64,000 nucleotides of DNA, from positions 45,095-109,094 of the forward strand of contig JUEP01000001.1 in NCBI GenBank assembly GCA_000817105.1. Direction: 5' to 3'. The notes under the pieces are model-generated. The model made no database searches, was not told where the DNA came from, and worked only from the letters and a program-made list of their open reading frames with translations. Below are positions 1 through 8,747 of this stretch, one piece after another. This DNA comes from a marine actinobacterium MedAcidi-G3. Lineage in GTDB: Bacteria; Actinomycetota; Acidimicrobiia; Acidimicrobiales; Poriferisodalaceae. Both the position numbers and the translations under genes were made by a program. The first letter of the stretch is position 1, and every line of letters begins with the position of its first letter.

Positions 1-1
1 A

Positions 2-331
2 AGGCTAGTTGTATATCAACCGGAAGAACCGGAGTCAGATTCAGTCCAGAATCTGTTAGCCCTATGTGCCACCAAAGATGTGGAAGTGGAGTTCCGTCCG
101 TTACGAACTGAGAGTTTCACAGGAGCCGTTGTTAGGACAACGGCAGAAGTGCAAGCAGACATGGTCGTGTTGTTTGCTGAGCGACCTGAGGGTGCTACGT
201 CTAGATTGGTTTTGTTCCCTTCGGAACGAGTCGCCAGGGAATTGACAGTGCCTGTCCTAACTTTTCCCATAGCAATGCAAGGTCCGCCAGAGCCAGTGCA
301 AAGGACTCGACGTTGGCCATGGTTAAGTTAA
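2..331 (+). CDS. Universal-stress-protein-like C-terminal fragment (5' truncated)
   Basis: The frame is open from base 2 to the stop at 331, so the gene begins upstream of the window; the listed GTG at 80 is internal. The C-terminal stretch SRLVLFPSERVARELTVPVL resembles the last strand and helix of UspA domains, where a Gly/Ser-rich nucleotide loop precedes SERVAR...PVLVVP. The classical G-x(9)-G(S/T) ATP loop is not clear in what remains. Identification rests on about 110 residues and is tentative. A crotonase follows about 70 nt downstream on the same strand. Confidence 0.45.
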   Translation, partial: RLVVYQPEEPESDSVQNLLALCATKDVEVEFRPLRTESFTGAVVRTTAEVQADMVVLFAERPEGATSRLVLFPSERVARELTVPVLTFPIAMQGPPEPVQRTRRWPWLS

Positions 332-399
332 CTTCATTTAACAATTGATCTCATGTGGGTGCATTGGGCAAACTGTGATGACTTGACGAAGGGGAATTG

Positions 400-1200
400 A
401 TGTCTGAGCGAGTGACGGTTGCAGTAAAAGGTGGAGTCGCAGATGTGCGGTTGAACCGCCCAGAAAAACTAAATGCGCTCGACAACCAAATGTTCAGAGC
501 GATTGTGGACGCCGGGGAGGAGCTGAAAAGTCGCGATGACGTAAGGGCCGTGGTGCTCAGCGGCGAAGGTAGATCTTTCTGTGCGGGCTTGGACTTTTCA
601 TCATTCCAAGCAATGGGGAGTGACCGAGCAGAGAATCAGGCAGAGCCTCCGGTGGACCACCTCGACGGTCGTATCACCCACCTCGGACAGCAGGCTGCCT
701 GGGTTTGGCAGGAATTGAAAGTACCTGTAATTGGAGCGATAGAAGGTCATGCCCTCGGTGGCGGCTTTCAGATCGCCATGGGTCCGGATATCCGAATTAT
801 TCACCCAGATACGAAAATGTCTATTTTAGAAATTCGTTGGGGGTTGGTGCCCGATATGGGAGCTTCGGTGACGCTTCCGCCAATGATTGGACTCGATGTT
901 ATGAAGGAAATGTATTTCACTGGAAAAATGGTCTCTGGAGTAGAAGCAGTCGAATTGGGAATTGCCACGCGCCTTGATAACAACCCTCATGAGGCGGCCA
1001 TGGAATTGGCTGGCGAGATAGCCCACAAAAACCCAGAAGCAATTCGGCGAATGAAAAGCATTCTTAATGGATTAACGGAACGCACCACGGCGGAGCGTTT
1101 CGCTGCCGAGCGGGAACATATCGAAGCCCTAATTGGCTCACCGAACCAGAAAGAAGCCGTAAAGGCTTTCTTTGAAAAACGCTCACCCGATTTTTCGTGA
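400..1200 (+). CDS. Enoyl-CoA hydratase/isomerase (crotonase) family protein
   Basis: A 266-residue crotonase-fold enzyme, probably acting on acyl-CoA thioesters in fatty-acid or amino-acid catabolism. The first oxyanion-hole segment is SFCAGLDF (about 59-66) and the second GHALGGGFQIA (about 116-126). SILEIRWGLVPDMGAS (about 141-156) occupies the active-site region and contains a Glu and an Asp that may act as acid/base. The track starts at TTG 397; ATG 400 lies just after a GAAGGGGAA ribosome-binding site and is preferred. Substrate cannot be set from sequence, and a non-hydratase crotonase activity is possible. Confidence 0.88.
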   Translation: MSERVTVAVKGGVADVRLNRPEKLNALDNQMFRAIVDAGEELKSRDDVRAVVLSGEGRSFCAGLDFSSFQAMGSDRAENQAEPPVDHLDGRITHLGQQAAWVWQELKVPVIGAIEGHALGGGFQIAMGPDIRIIHPDTKMSILEIRWGLVPDMGASVTLPPMIGLDVMKEMYFTGKMVSGVEAVELGIATRLDNNPHEAAMELAGEIAHKNPEAIRRMKSILNGLTERTTAERFAAEREHIEALIGSPNQKEAVKAFFEKRSPDFS

Positions 1201-1228
1201 AAAACGACAAACTTTAAGGCCGTAATCT

Positions 1229-2011
1229 GTGTCTGTTTCTCTTGAAGGCTTGTTAGCTGAAGCATCGGAACTCGCCCAAGCCGCCGGTTCTATGACCCTT
1301 GATTGGTTTCGCAGATCGAGCCTAACGGTCGAGTCAAAAATGGATGGGTCTGAAGTTACCGAGGCTGACCGCGTAGCCGAGCGTTTTATTCGTGATGAAT
1401 TAAAGACCCGCCACCCGAGCCACTTAGTCGTCGGAGAAGAAGAAGGAGGGTCGTTTGAGTCCGGAACCTTGACCTGGATCATTGATCCCATTGACGGAAC
1501 CCGGGGATTCGTTCGAGGTGTACCTCTATACGCAACGCTTCTTGCGGTTGTTGATGATTCAGGACCCTTAGTTGGGGTGATCTACGTGCCTGCTCTAAAT
1601 TCGACCGTCGCCGCTGCTCGGGGGAGCGGTTGCTGGCACGATGGCCAACGATGCGCAGTGAGTCAAACCAAAGAACTTGACGGAGCCTTAATAAACACCA
1701 GCAGCTTCGATACATTCTCTGATCCAGCGCTCTTAGCATTGAAACATTCCAAGGCCCTGATGAAAACTTGGGGAGACGCATTTGGCTACTACATGGTCGC
1801 CACTGGTCAAGCCGAAGCAATGATCGACCCAATATGCTCACCCTGGGATCTTGCGCCAATGCCTGTGATTCTTAACGAAGCCGGAGGAAGTTTTACTGAC
1901 ATCCACGGCCAAGCGAATCTTGACCTGAGCGCAGGCCCTAACTCGGTAAGCGGCGTTGCCTCTAACGGATTCCTCCACGAAGACCTCCTAGCGATTATGA
2001 GCTCGTCGTGA
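1229..2011 (+). CDS. Inositol-monophosphatase family phosphatase (HisN-like)
   Basis: A 260-residue Mg2+-dependent, Li+-sensitive-type phosphatase. Metal-ligand motifs are visible: GEEEGG (about 69-74), WIIDPIDGTRGF (83-94) and the late PWDLAP motif (about 204-209). The wording DPIDGTRGFVRGVP is close to actinobacterial histidinol-phosphate phosphatases of the IMPase superfamily, so histidine biosynthesis is the likeliest role, with myo-inositol phosphatase as alternative. Start is GTG 1229. The stop overlaps the GTG start of the next gene (GTGA), indicating coupling with the AI-2E family transporter. Confidence 0.82.
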   Translation: MSVSLEGLLAEASELAQAAGSMTLDWFRRSSLTVESKMDGSEVTEADRVAERFIRDELKTRHPSHLVVGEEEGGSFESGTLTWIIDPIDGTRGFVRGVPLYATLLAVVDDSGPLVGVIYVPALNSTVAAARGSGCWHDGQRCAVSQTKELDGALINTSSFDTFSDPALLALKHSKALMKTWGDAFGYYMVATGQAEAMIDPICSPWDLAPMPVILNEAGGSFTDIHGQANLDLSAGPNSVSGVASNGFLHEDLLAIMSSS

Positions 2012-3108
2012 GTGAAGGAGCCGAAAAGATGCCCAAATGGGTGCCGCGAGCTACGGGAGTATTTCTTGGAGGAGCGACGCTCTTGGCAGCTCTCGTTTGG
2101 GTCCTATTTCGCGTTCGTTCGTTGATCATCGTCATTCTTGTGTCGTTATTTCTATCTTTCGCTATCGAGCCAGCGGTAAATTGGCTTGCCCGACGAGGGT
2201 GGCGGCGTGGACCAGCGACCCTGTCAATGTTTGCGGTAATCCTTATTGGAATCGGCGGATTTTTGTTCGCGATGGGTTCAGTACTTGCCGAGCAAATCAC
2301 GAAGTTGACGGCGGAAGCGCCTGGCTATATTCGTGAAATCGAACACTGGCTAGAGGCCAGATTCGGTGTCGTTCTTGAAACAGATGCCCTGGTTGCTGAA
2401 TTTTCGACTGGAGGTAGCGCAGCTCGTTTAGCGTCTAACGTTGCCGGAGATTTGGTTTCTATCGGAACAGCGCTTATGTCGCTGATCTTCCAAACTCTTA
2501 CAGTCTTGCTATTCACTTTCTACCTGGTTGCAGACGGACCCAAACTTCGCCGCCTTCTGTGCTCGGCCTTATCCGCAAAACGTCAAGAACTGATGTTGAA
2601 GGGCTGGGAAATAGCGATCGACAAAACAGGCGCATATATCTATTCGAGAACCCTCTTGGGTTTAGCGGCGTTTCTTGTTCACTGGTTAATTTTTGCCCTC
2701 CTGGAAGTCCCATCTCCGGTCCCGCTGGCGCTTTGGGTCGGGATTATGTCTCAATTTGTGCCAGTCGCAGGAACTTACTTGGCGGGTCTTCTCCCGATTT
2801 TGATAGCGCTACTTCACCAACCCATAACGGCTCTTTGGGTGTTGCTGGCTATAGCCATTTATCAACAGTTAGAGAATTATTTGTTTGCGCCCCGGATTAC
2901 CTCTCAAACAATGAATATTCACCCTGCGGTTGCCTTCGGAACAGTGATCTTGGGCGCCTCATTGCTTGGGGTTGTAGGCACCCTTCTGGCGGTCCCGGTA
3001 GCCGCAACGATCCAAGCTTTTGTGTCAACCTATATACGACGCCATGAGCTAATCGACTCTGAATTGTTAGAGAACGAGGGTGCTGAACCAGAGAACGAAG
3101 AAGAGTGA
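2008..3108 (+). CDS. AI-2E family transporter (PF01594-type membrane protein)
   Basis: A 366-residue polytopic membrane protein. Hydrophobic helices occur near residues 17-55 and 70-95, followed by a soluble loop and then several helices from about 160 to 350, as in the AI-2E exporter/permease family (PF01594). The C-terminal segment FAPRITSQTMNIHPA is a family hallmark. Members export varied solutes, and some act as Na+/H+ antiporters, so the substrate is unknown. The tail is acidic (ELLENEGAEPENEEE). Translation is probably coupled to the upstream phosphatase through a 4-nt overlap. It converges with the DUF4031 gene. Confidence 0.85.
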   Translation: MSEGAEKMPKWVPRATGVFLGGATLLAALVWVLFRVRSLIIVILVSLFLSFAIEPAVNWLARRGWRRGPATLSMFAVILIGIGGFLFAMGSVLAEQITKLTAEAPGYIREIEHWLEARFGVVLETDALVAEFSTGGSAARLASNVAGDLVSIGTALMSLIFQTLTVLLFTFYLVADGPKLRRLLCSALSAKRQELMLKGWEIAIDKTGAYIYSRTLLGLAAFLVHWLIFALLEVPSPVPLALWVGIMSQFVPVAGTYLAGLLPILIALLHQPITALWVLLAIAIYQQLENYLFAPRITSQTMNIHPAVAFGTVILGASLLGVVGTLLAVPVAATIQAFVSTYIRRHELIDSELLENEGAEPENEEE

Positions 3109-3129
3109 CTAATGTGAAAGTTCTTCCAG

Positions 3130-3681
3130 TCAGCAATCTCCGATAATTAGTTCAATCAGTCGTGCGTCGCCAGCCTCATTATTGATGAATAAGTCAAGAC
3201 CAGTTGCGTCTAAAAGTGGTGACTCGTTTACCTCCAGTACTACGGCAGAGGCCTCGCTACGCTCGACAATAAGAGTGCTAAGAACTGCTAACTGAGGGTC
3301 ACCCGAACGCAACGTGCGGCAGAAGCGAGTGCGATACTCATGGCAGCTGACATGGGTAGAAACAATTAAAAGTAACTCCGAAAGTTTTTGGATCCGTTTC
3401 GATTCGTAAACGATATTCCAAGGGGGACTATTGCTGCGCTGTCTCAGTCCCGAATCACGCAGCCTTCGGACCAACTCGCGACTGTCAACTTTGGTGGCAC
3501 CAGCTTCAAGAGCTAATTGATGTTCATCTTCGTTAATGTCGTAATGATCACCTTGGAATCCAATTCGACGTTTGCCTATGTTTAGGGCAAATGCATGAAG
3601 CTCTTCGAGCGATACATCAGAAACCATGTGACCCCACAGGCGACCTCTCCAAGGCCAGCGTGGTTTATCGAGCAAAATCAT
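3130..3681 (-). CDS. DUF4031 domain protein
   Basis: A 183-residue protein. Its first ~85 residues match the DUF4031 pattern: MILLDKPRWPWRGRLWGHMVSD, a helix with ELHAFA, a GDHYD motif, and RELVRRLRDSGLR. The second half (about 95-183) is less familiar and may be a separate domain. Function is unknown; the short N-terminal domain with conserved D, H and Y is enzyme-like. The ATG overlaps the stop of the upstream glycosyltransferase by 4 nt, so the two are co-translated and possibly functionally linked. Confidence 0.75.
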   Translation of the reverse strand: MILLDKPRWPWRGRLWGHMVSDVSLEELHAFALNIGKRRIGFQGDHYDINEDEHQLALEAGATKVDSRELVRRLRDSGLRQRSNSPPWNIVYESKRIQKLSELLLIVSTHVSCHEYRTRFCRTLRSGDPQLAVLSTLIVERSEASAVVLEVNESPLLDATGLDLFINNEAGDARLIELIIGDC

Positions 3682-4814
3682 GAGGCGTCAGCCAGTAAAC
3701 CGTCGAGCAATGAGTCGTATTTCGGAGCGAGAGCCTCCCAAGCAAAGGCCGATATGCACTCCCGGGTCCTACGTCGGTTGATGTGCAGATCATCTCGGGA
3801 CTTCGACAAGGTCGCTCGAAGCGCTTCGTCAAACGGCCCGCTATACAGATATTCAGATGAGAACTCTCTCGGGACTATTTCTGGATAAGAAAGCCGATCT
3901 GGGATTAACGGCCTCGCTCCCGCAGCTATTGCCTCGGCGATCGCTACTCCAAAGAATTCATGGTGTGCCGTAGAAACCACCAAGTCGCTATTACACAGAA
4001 TTTGTCGGTAGGTGTCTCTATTTTGAGTGCCCGATATGAGGACTCGATCTGACAGTTGCTCTGTCATTCTTCGGTGCGCCTTTTCGCCCGCACGTTCGAC
4101 CTCTCCTAGGGCGTACAACGAGAATTCGTAACCTTCTGCTGCTAGGAGTGTCATTGCGTGGACGAATTCTCCCGGGTTTTTGTCATGGGACCATCGGTGG
4201 TTCCATAACACCCGAGTCGGGCCACTAACACTCGCGGGGCTGAGACCGGAGACTTCTATGCCTACTGGAAGAACGTGCAAAGCCTCTAACTTGCTTTGCA
4301 CTTTGCGTCCAGAGCCCTCGACGAGCTCTTCGGCGAAGGTTGGCATTCCTTTTCTGAGAAGATCAGCATGATATTGAGTAGCCACAGCGACCTTGTCGGC
4401 ACTCATAATTGAGTTCAGATCATTAACCATCGCTCGGTAGGGCCGTCCACCTTTAGGGCCTGGAGGGTACCCAATCTGGCTTTCGTGCATGTAGAGCAGA
4501 GTTGGGGGTCGAGAGGTCGACCTATCTATTAAACCGAGCACACTTGCGAGATCTATGGGAGTGCTGGCGACTAGAGCGTCAATTGGCTTCGCTGCGTCGT
4601 TAATCGCCTCCGCAAAACGAGTTGGGGCAGTCACTAAAGAGCGACGCCATCCGGCGTCAGTTCCGTCGATCACGCGAATGCTGTGATTGCTATGGGAGCG
4701 CCATCCTTTTACCCAACTGCGATGAGAGCCCTGGTACCAGGGTTCGAGCACGACAACATTCGCCACACTGATGAAACTACATGGGTCCTTCACATCTGGG
4801 GAATAACCCGGCAA
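3678..4814 (-). CDS. Glycosyltransferase of the DUF3524 / tRNA-queuosine mannosyltransferase-like family
   Basis: A 378-residue GT-B-type glycosyltransferase. The N-terminus has VVLEPWYQGSHRSW (about 21-34) and LLYMHESQIGYPP (107-118), the signature of DUF3524 proteins (human QTMAN/GTDC1, which mannosylates queuosine in tRNA-Asp). The C-terminal domain carries NHRWSHDKNP (205-214) and STAHHEFFGVAIAEA (281-295), the nucleotide-sugar-binding region. The track start is TTG 4814, only 12 nt from the divergent M23 gene; a GTG at 4766, just before ANVVVLEP, would leave room for promoters and fits the family start better. Acceptor and donor are inferred by family only. Confidence 0.7.
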   Translation of the reverse strand: MPGYSPDVKDPCSFISVANVVVLEPWYQGSHRSWVKGWRSHSNHSIRVIDGTDAGWRRSLVTAPTRFAEAINDAAKPIDALVASTPIDLASVLGLIDRSTSRPPTLLYMHESQIGYPPGPKGGRPYRAMVNDLNSIMSADKVAVATQYHADLLRKGMPTFAEELVEGSGRKVQSKLEALHVLPVGIEVSGLSPASVSGPTRVLWNHRWSHDKNPGEFVHAMTLLAAEGYEFSLYALGEVERAGEKAHRRMTEQLSDRVLISGTQNRDTYRQILCNSDLVVSTAHHEFFGVAIAEAIAAGARPLIPDRLSYPEIVPREFSSEYLYSGPFDEALRATLSKSRDDLHINRRRTRECISAFAWEALAPKYDSLLDGLLADAS

Positions 4815-4825
4815 ACTAACGCTTC

Positions 4826-6154
4826 GTGTTGAAAAAATTGAGTGCCGTCACATTAACAACGCTGTTGTTGCTTATTCCGGTTCCAGTAGCCGCAGCCAAG
4901 GTAGAACCGGCAGGTGGTGCTGTCATCTATGGCCAACCTGACGAAGCTTCTATGGCGAGTCGAGTTACAGCGATGGCTTCTCATTTAGATGGGAACGGAT
5001 ATTGGGTAGCAACAGCGAATGGGATGGTTCTTAATTTCGGTTCTGCTGGTCACTTTGGCGATATGGACTCAGTAACGCTAAATCAGCCGGTGGTGGGTAT
5101 GGCGCCAACTAAAACTGGTAACGGTTATTGGCTGGTAGCTAGCGACGGCGGAATCTTTTCCTTCGGAGATGCTGCATTTTATGGTTCCGCTGGTGCTGTT
5201 GTCCTGAACAGCCCGATTGTCGGCATGGCCGCTACCAACGCAGGTCGGGGGTATTGGCTCGTCGCGGCCGATGGGGGAGTCTTCTCTTATGGTGACGCTG
5301 TTTTTCATGGATCGACTGGAGATCTAGTCCTAAACCGGCCAATAGTTAGCCTCCTTTCGACCATTACTGATGCTGGCTACTGGCTGTTGGCAGATGATGG
5401 CGGAATTTTTACTTTCGGTGACGCAAAGTTCCATGGATCTGGACCTGGGAAAGGCTTCATCGACCCTTTCGCTGGCATGATCCCAGCGGCCGATGGAAAT
5501 GGCTACTCGTTAGTGCATTCGAATGGGAGAATCACTGCGTTCGGGAGCGCTGCGCTCGCGAGGGAACCGGTCTGTGACCCATGGCCAGTTAGCGACATGT
5601 CAGTCTCAGGAGCAGGAGCGGTGCTTTTGCGAACAGCGGCGAAGGCACCAAACCTTCCACCGTCGAAGGTCTCCGCTTCTCTCGACGCCAACTACATAGA
5701 GACACTCATTACTCATTCGCAAGCTTGTCAGATTTATCGGGCGCCCAACCTAGGATCTTTGGGATCTCCACTGCTCGAGCCAGTGCAGACTTCTGGTTAT
5801 GGCTGGCGTAGACATCCGATATGGGGAGATTTGTCAATTCATAGAGGCGTAGATTTCATAGGGCCCAATAGAACTTCAGGAGGGGCAGCACTGGCTGTTA
5901 AAAGCGGGGTCGTCACTGCTGTTGCTGATTTGACTGCCTACGGCACCACCGTGATCGTCGATCACGGAGAACAAATAGCAACTGTTTACGGTCACCTCAG
6001 AGAGGTACTAGTTGAGGTGGGTCAGGAAGTTGAGCAGGGAATGGGTCTCGGGTTAGTCGGGTCCACCGGTTTGTCGACAGGAGCCCATCTGCACTTCGAA
6101 CTTTGGGCGGGCGGCAAGACCGTTAATCCTCTTCTTTACCTGACGCTCCCGTAA
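4826..6154 (+). CDS. Secreted M23 metallopeptidase with propeller-like repeats
   Basis: A 442-residue exported protein. A signal peptide (MLKKLSAVTLTTLLLLIPVPVAAA) ends at an Ala-rich cleavage site. Residues about 50-245 are five copies of a repeat containing GYWLVASDGGIFSFGDA. The C-terminal ~120 residues are an M23/LytM domain: GYGWRRHPIWG (324-334), zinc ligands H339 and D343 in HRGVDF, H389-region GHL, and H421/H423 in HLHFELW. It probably cleaves or remodels peptidoglycan peptide bonds outside the membrane, with the repeats binding a surface ligand. All catalytic residues are present. GTG 4826 and TTG 4829 are both possible starts. Confidence 0.85.
   Translation: MLKKLSAVTLTTLLLLIPVPVAAAKVEPAGGAVIYGQPDEASMASRVTAMASHLDGNGYWVATANGMVLNFGSAGHFGDMDSVTLNQPVVGMAPTKTGNGYWLVASDGGIFSFGDAAFYGSAGAVVLNSPIVGMAATNAGRGYWLVAADGGVFSYGDAVFHGSTGDLVLNRPIVSLLSTITDAGYWLLADDGGIFTFGDAKFHGSGPGKGFIDPFAGMIPAADGNGYSLVHSNGRITAFGSAALAREPVCDPWPVSDMSVSGAGAVLLRTAAKAPNLPPSKVSASLDANYIETLITHSQACQIYRAPNLGSLGSPLLEPVQTSGYGWRRHPIWGDLSIHRGVDFIGPNRTSGGAALAVKSGVVTAVADLTAYGTTVIVDHGEQIATVYGHLREVLVEVGQEVEQGMGLGLVGSTGLSTGAHLHFELWAGGKTVNPLLYLTLP
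4991..5560 (+). repeat. Five tandem 126-nt (42-residue) protein repeats
   Basis: Within the M23 peptidase, the Trp of GYW falls at residues 60, 102, 144 and 186, and the equivalent position of the fifth copy is Ser228. The period is therefore exactly 42 residues. Each copy carries (N/R)GYW-LVA-DGG-(I/V)FSFGDA-F-GS. DNA copies are diverged, so this is an old duplication. Confidence 0.85.
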
Positions 6155-6183
6155 TAACTTTCACCTCGAAGGAAAAGCGAAGG

Positions 6184-6861
6184 CTAAAACACTTCTAGAT
6201 GTTCAAGTACAGCATCGATAAAGCCAAAGTTCTTTGGTGTAGCGAAGTGATCGCATCCTCGCAATTCGGTGTAGCTTCCGTCACTCAGCGCATCTAGTAA
6301 CGGGGCCGCTGGTCCTGCAAAATCTTCTGTGCCTAGGACCACTCTCACGGGGTGAGTGATCTGTTCGAATTGAGTTTTTCCGAGAGGGTGGTGCTTTCTG
6401 CGCATGAAAGCGGCCAAGGCTAAGCCGTCTTGGTCTGGTTCTGCAGCGTAGCGAGCGAATGTTTGAGCGTGAACATCGTCATCTGCGGCGTCTCCTTGCA
6501 CGCCCTTAGCTATTCGCTCGGCTTGTGCTTCGTCGCGTTCAAATAGATTTCTCCCGACTCCTGATACGACGAGTCGTCCAAATTTTTCAGGCGCGATAGC
6601 AGCCATGCAAAGAAGAGTCCGCGCACCCATTGAGAATCCGACGCCGTCTACCTGACCTTCCGGTAGTCGAGTAACGAGTTCTTGCTCCATCTCTGCATAC
6701 GCGCCTGGATCGTGGTGTTTCTCGGCTGTTCCGTGACCAGGGAGGTCCCAAGCGATGACCTCACGCCCTGCGTCGCCAAGAAGTTCAACGATTCCGGTAG
6801 GCACCCAAGTGGACTCTACAGATCCGGTGAATCCATGTAACAGCAGGACTGGATTAGACAT
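6184..6861 (-). CDS. Alpha/beta hydrolase, MenH-like
   Basis: A 225-residue alpha/beta hydrolase. LLLHGFTGS (6-14) supplies the oxyanion loop, GFSMGA (75-80) the nucleophile elbow with Ser77, GTEDFAG the probable acid region, and GCDHF near the C-terminus the catalytic His. The length and the AWDLPGHG motif resemble MenH (SHCHC synthase of menaquinone synthesis), but no other men genes are in the window and the neighbour is AtuA-like, so esterase or another C-C hydrolase activity is equally possible. It is divergent from the next gene. Confidence 0.75.
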   Translation of the reverse strand: MSNPVLLLHGFTGSVESTWVPTGIVELLGDAGREVIAWDLPGHGTAEKHHDPGAYAEMEQELVTRLPEGQVDGVGFSMGARTLLCMAAIAPEKFGRLVVSGVGRNLFERDEAQAERIAKGVQGDAADDDVHAQTFARYAAEPDQDGLALAAFMRRKHHPLGKTQFEQITHPVRVVLGTEDFAGPAAPLLDALSDGSYTELRGCDHFATPKNFGFIDAVLEHLEVF

Positions 6862-6971
6862 GAACTCATTCTGTCAGACCGGGCGCAGTTGTGTAGTGCG
6901 ACCTCCCTACTTAGGAGCATCTTCTCGAATTGGATTACCGTAAGGAAGACGTAGCTACAGGAAGAGGAATA
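6862..6971. promoter_or_regulatory. Divergent intergenic region (hydrolase / atuA)
   Basis: This 110-nt gap between divergent starts must carry both promoters. I see no convincing -35/-10 pair. A purine-rich GGAAGAGG lies 5-6 nt before ATG 6972 and decides that start over the upstream TTG 6930. Confidence 0.4.
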
Positions 6972-8744
6972 ATGTCAGCCTCCAGTGAAGAGCCAATGAG
7001 AATCGCAAATTGCAGCGGATTCTTTGGAGATCGTTTAGCAGCAGCTAAAGAAATGGTTTATGGGGGGCCCATTGATGCGTTAACTGGCGACTGGTTGGCA
7101 GAACTGACGATGTTAATCCTGTCGCGGATCCAAGCGAAGGCACCTGGAGGGGGTTACGCCCGAACGTTTGTGACGCAAATGGAAGACGTCATGGGTGAGT
7201 GTCTTGATCGCCAGATTAAAGTCGTCACAAATGCCGGGGGTCTAAACCCAGAAGGTTGCGCTGATGCTGTTCAAGAGCTCGCAGACCAGTTAGGTCTCAA
7301 TCCCAAGATCGCTTACGTAGCAGGTGATGATTTAGCTCCGCGACTGGATGACTTAATCCAATCGGGACACGATCTTGCGCACCTCGATACTGGAGCGCCT
7401 CTAGGAGACCTAGCAGACCGGATCGTCACTGCTAACGCTTATATAGGTTGCTGGGGCATTGTTGAGGCCCTTAACCAGGGAGCGGACATAGTAATAACCG
7501 GCAGGGCAACAGACGCCGCTGTTGTAGCGGGCCCCGCTGCTTGGTATCACGGCTGGCAACGAAATGACTGGAATGCATTGGCTGGAGCCATCGTCGCTGG
7601 CCATGTCATTGAGTGTGGCGGGCAAGCTACTGGTGGAAACTATTCCTTTTTCACTGAAATTGAAGATTTAACCTATCCCGGCTTTCCTTGGGCCGAAGTT
7701 TTCGCGGACGGAAGTTCCATTATTGGTAAGCATGATGGAACCGGAGGCGAAGTCTCGGTTGGGACAGTCACCTCTCAACTTCTTTATGAAATTCAGAGTG
7801 AACGATATTTCAACCCGGACGTCGTCAGTCGTTTCGACACCATAAAAGTTGAAGAGGTAGAGAAAGACCGCGTCAAAATATCTGGGACACAAGGAGAACC
7901 AGCGCCACCCCAACTCAAGGTAGCTATGAATTATCACGGTGGCTTTCGAAATCAGATTTCCATTGGGCTTACGGGGTTGGACATTGAGGCTAAGGCCGAG
8001 CTTATTGAAAGGCAGTTCTGGAACAGTTGTCCTTATGGGCCTGAAGACTACGAAACAGTAGTAAGAAAGTTCTTGCCTACCCATAAGCAGAATCCAGAAA
8101 CCAACGAAGAAGCAGTCGCTGTTTACAAGATCATCGTCAAAGACCCTGACGAGAGGAAGGTGGGAAGGGCTTTTTCGAACGCTGGAACCGAAATAGGGCT
8201 TTGCTCTATCCCAGGGATGTTTGGCACGGGAGGAGGCCCCGGCCCTGGGCAACCCTTTGGTATTTATTGGCCGACGTTGATCGACTCGGATCTAGTTTCA
8301 ATGGAAGTCGTAGTCGACGGCAAGCTGACCCTGGTTGATAGCACTCCGCCTCTTGATGGAGCAGCGATTGATGTTCAGTCCCTTGAGATGCCCGCTTTGC
8401 CGGAAGGGCCAACTCAGTTAGTCCCGCTCGGCGTGCTCTTTGGTACTAGGTCTGGAGATAAGGGCCCCAACGCGAATCTCGGCATATTTGCTCGCTCTCC
8501 TGAGGCATACGTTTGGCTAGAAAATTATTTATCTATCGACATGTTGAAGCAGTTAATGCCCGAAGCTGCCGAACGGAAAATCGACCGCTACGAGTTGCCA
8601 AACTTGTTGAGTCTGAACTTTATTTTCCAAGGCCTATTGGAGGAAGGTGTCGCAGCTTCAACAAGGCAAGATCCCCAAGCAAAAGCGTTAGGGGAATACC
8701 TGAGGGCGAAGCTTGCCGATATTCCTGAAATGTTACTTAGCTGA
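6972..8744 (+). CDS. Acyclic terpene utilization AtuA-like protein (DUF1446 family)
   Basis: A 590-residue protein. The N-terminal ~450 residues match the AtuA/DUF1446 fold: IANCSGFFGDRLAAAKEM, VVTNAGGLNPEGCADAV and ITGRATDAAVVAGPAAW. The C-terminal ~110 residues (LGVLFGTRSGDKGPNANLGI onward) are the AtuA-like ferredoxin-fold domain, fused here as in many bacteria. In Pseudomonas, AtuA is needed for citronellol/geraniol breakdown, but its reaction is not settled. No geranyl-CoA carboxylase genes are visible nearby, so terpene use is not implied; a role in acyl-CoA metabolism with the surrounding crotonases is an inference. Confidence 0.8.
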   Translation: MSASSEEPMRIANCSGFFGDRLAAAKEMVYGGPIDALTGDWLAELTMLILSRIQAKAPGGGYARTFVTQMEDVMGECLDRQIKVVTNAGGLNPEGCADAVQELADQLGLNPKIAYVAGDDLAPRLDDLIQSGHDLAHLDTGAPLGDLADRIVTANAYIGCWGIVEALNQGADIVITGRATDAAVVAGPAAWYHGWQRNDWNALAGAIVAGHVIECGGQATGGNYSFFTEIEDLTYPGFPWAEVFADGSSIIGKHDGTGGEVSVGTVTSQLLYEIQSERYFNPDVVSRFDTIKVEEVEKDRVKISGTQGEPAPPQLKVAMNYHGGFRNQISIGLTGLDIEAKAELIERQFWNSCPYGPEDYETVVRKFLPTHKQNPETNEEAVAVYKIIVKDPDERKVGRAFSNAGTEIGLCSIPGMFGTGGGPGPGQPFGIYWPTLIDSDLVSMEVVVDGKLTLVDSTPPLDGAAIDVQSLEMPALPEGPTQLVPLGVLFGTRSGDKGPNANLGIFARSPEAYVWLENYLSIDMLKQLMPEAAERKIDRYELPNLLSLNFIFQGLLEEGVAASTRQDPQAKALGEYLRAKLADIPEMLLS

Positions 8745-8747
8745 CTT

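Noticed and set aside
2559-3047. 162-residue plus-strand ORF inside the AI-2E transporter
   Set aside because: Complete overlap with a well-supported membrane protein in another frame.
7668-8252. 194-residue minus-strand ORF
   Set aside because: Antisense to the AtuA-like gene and lacks recognisable motifs.
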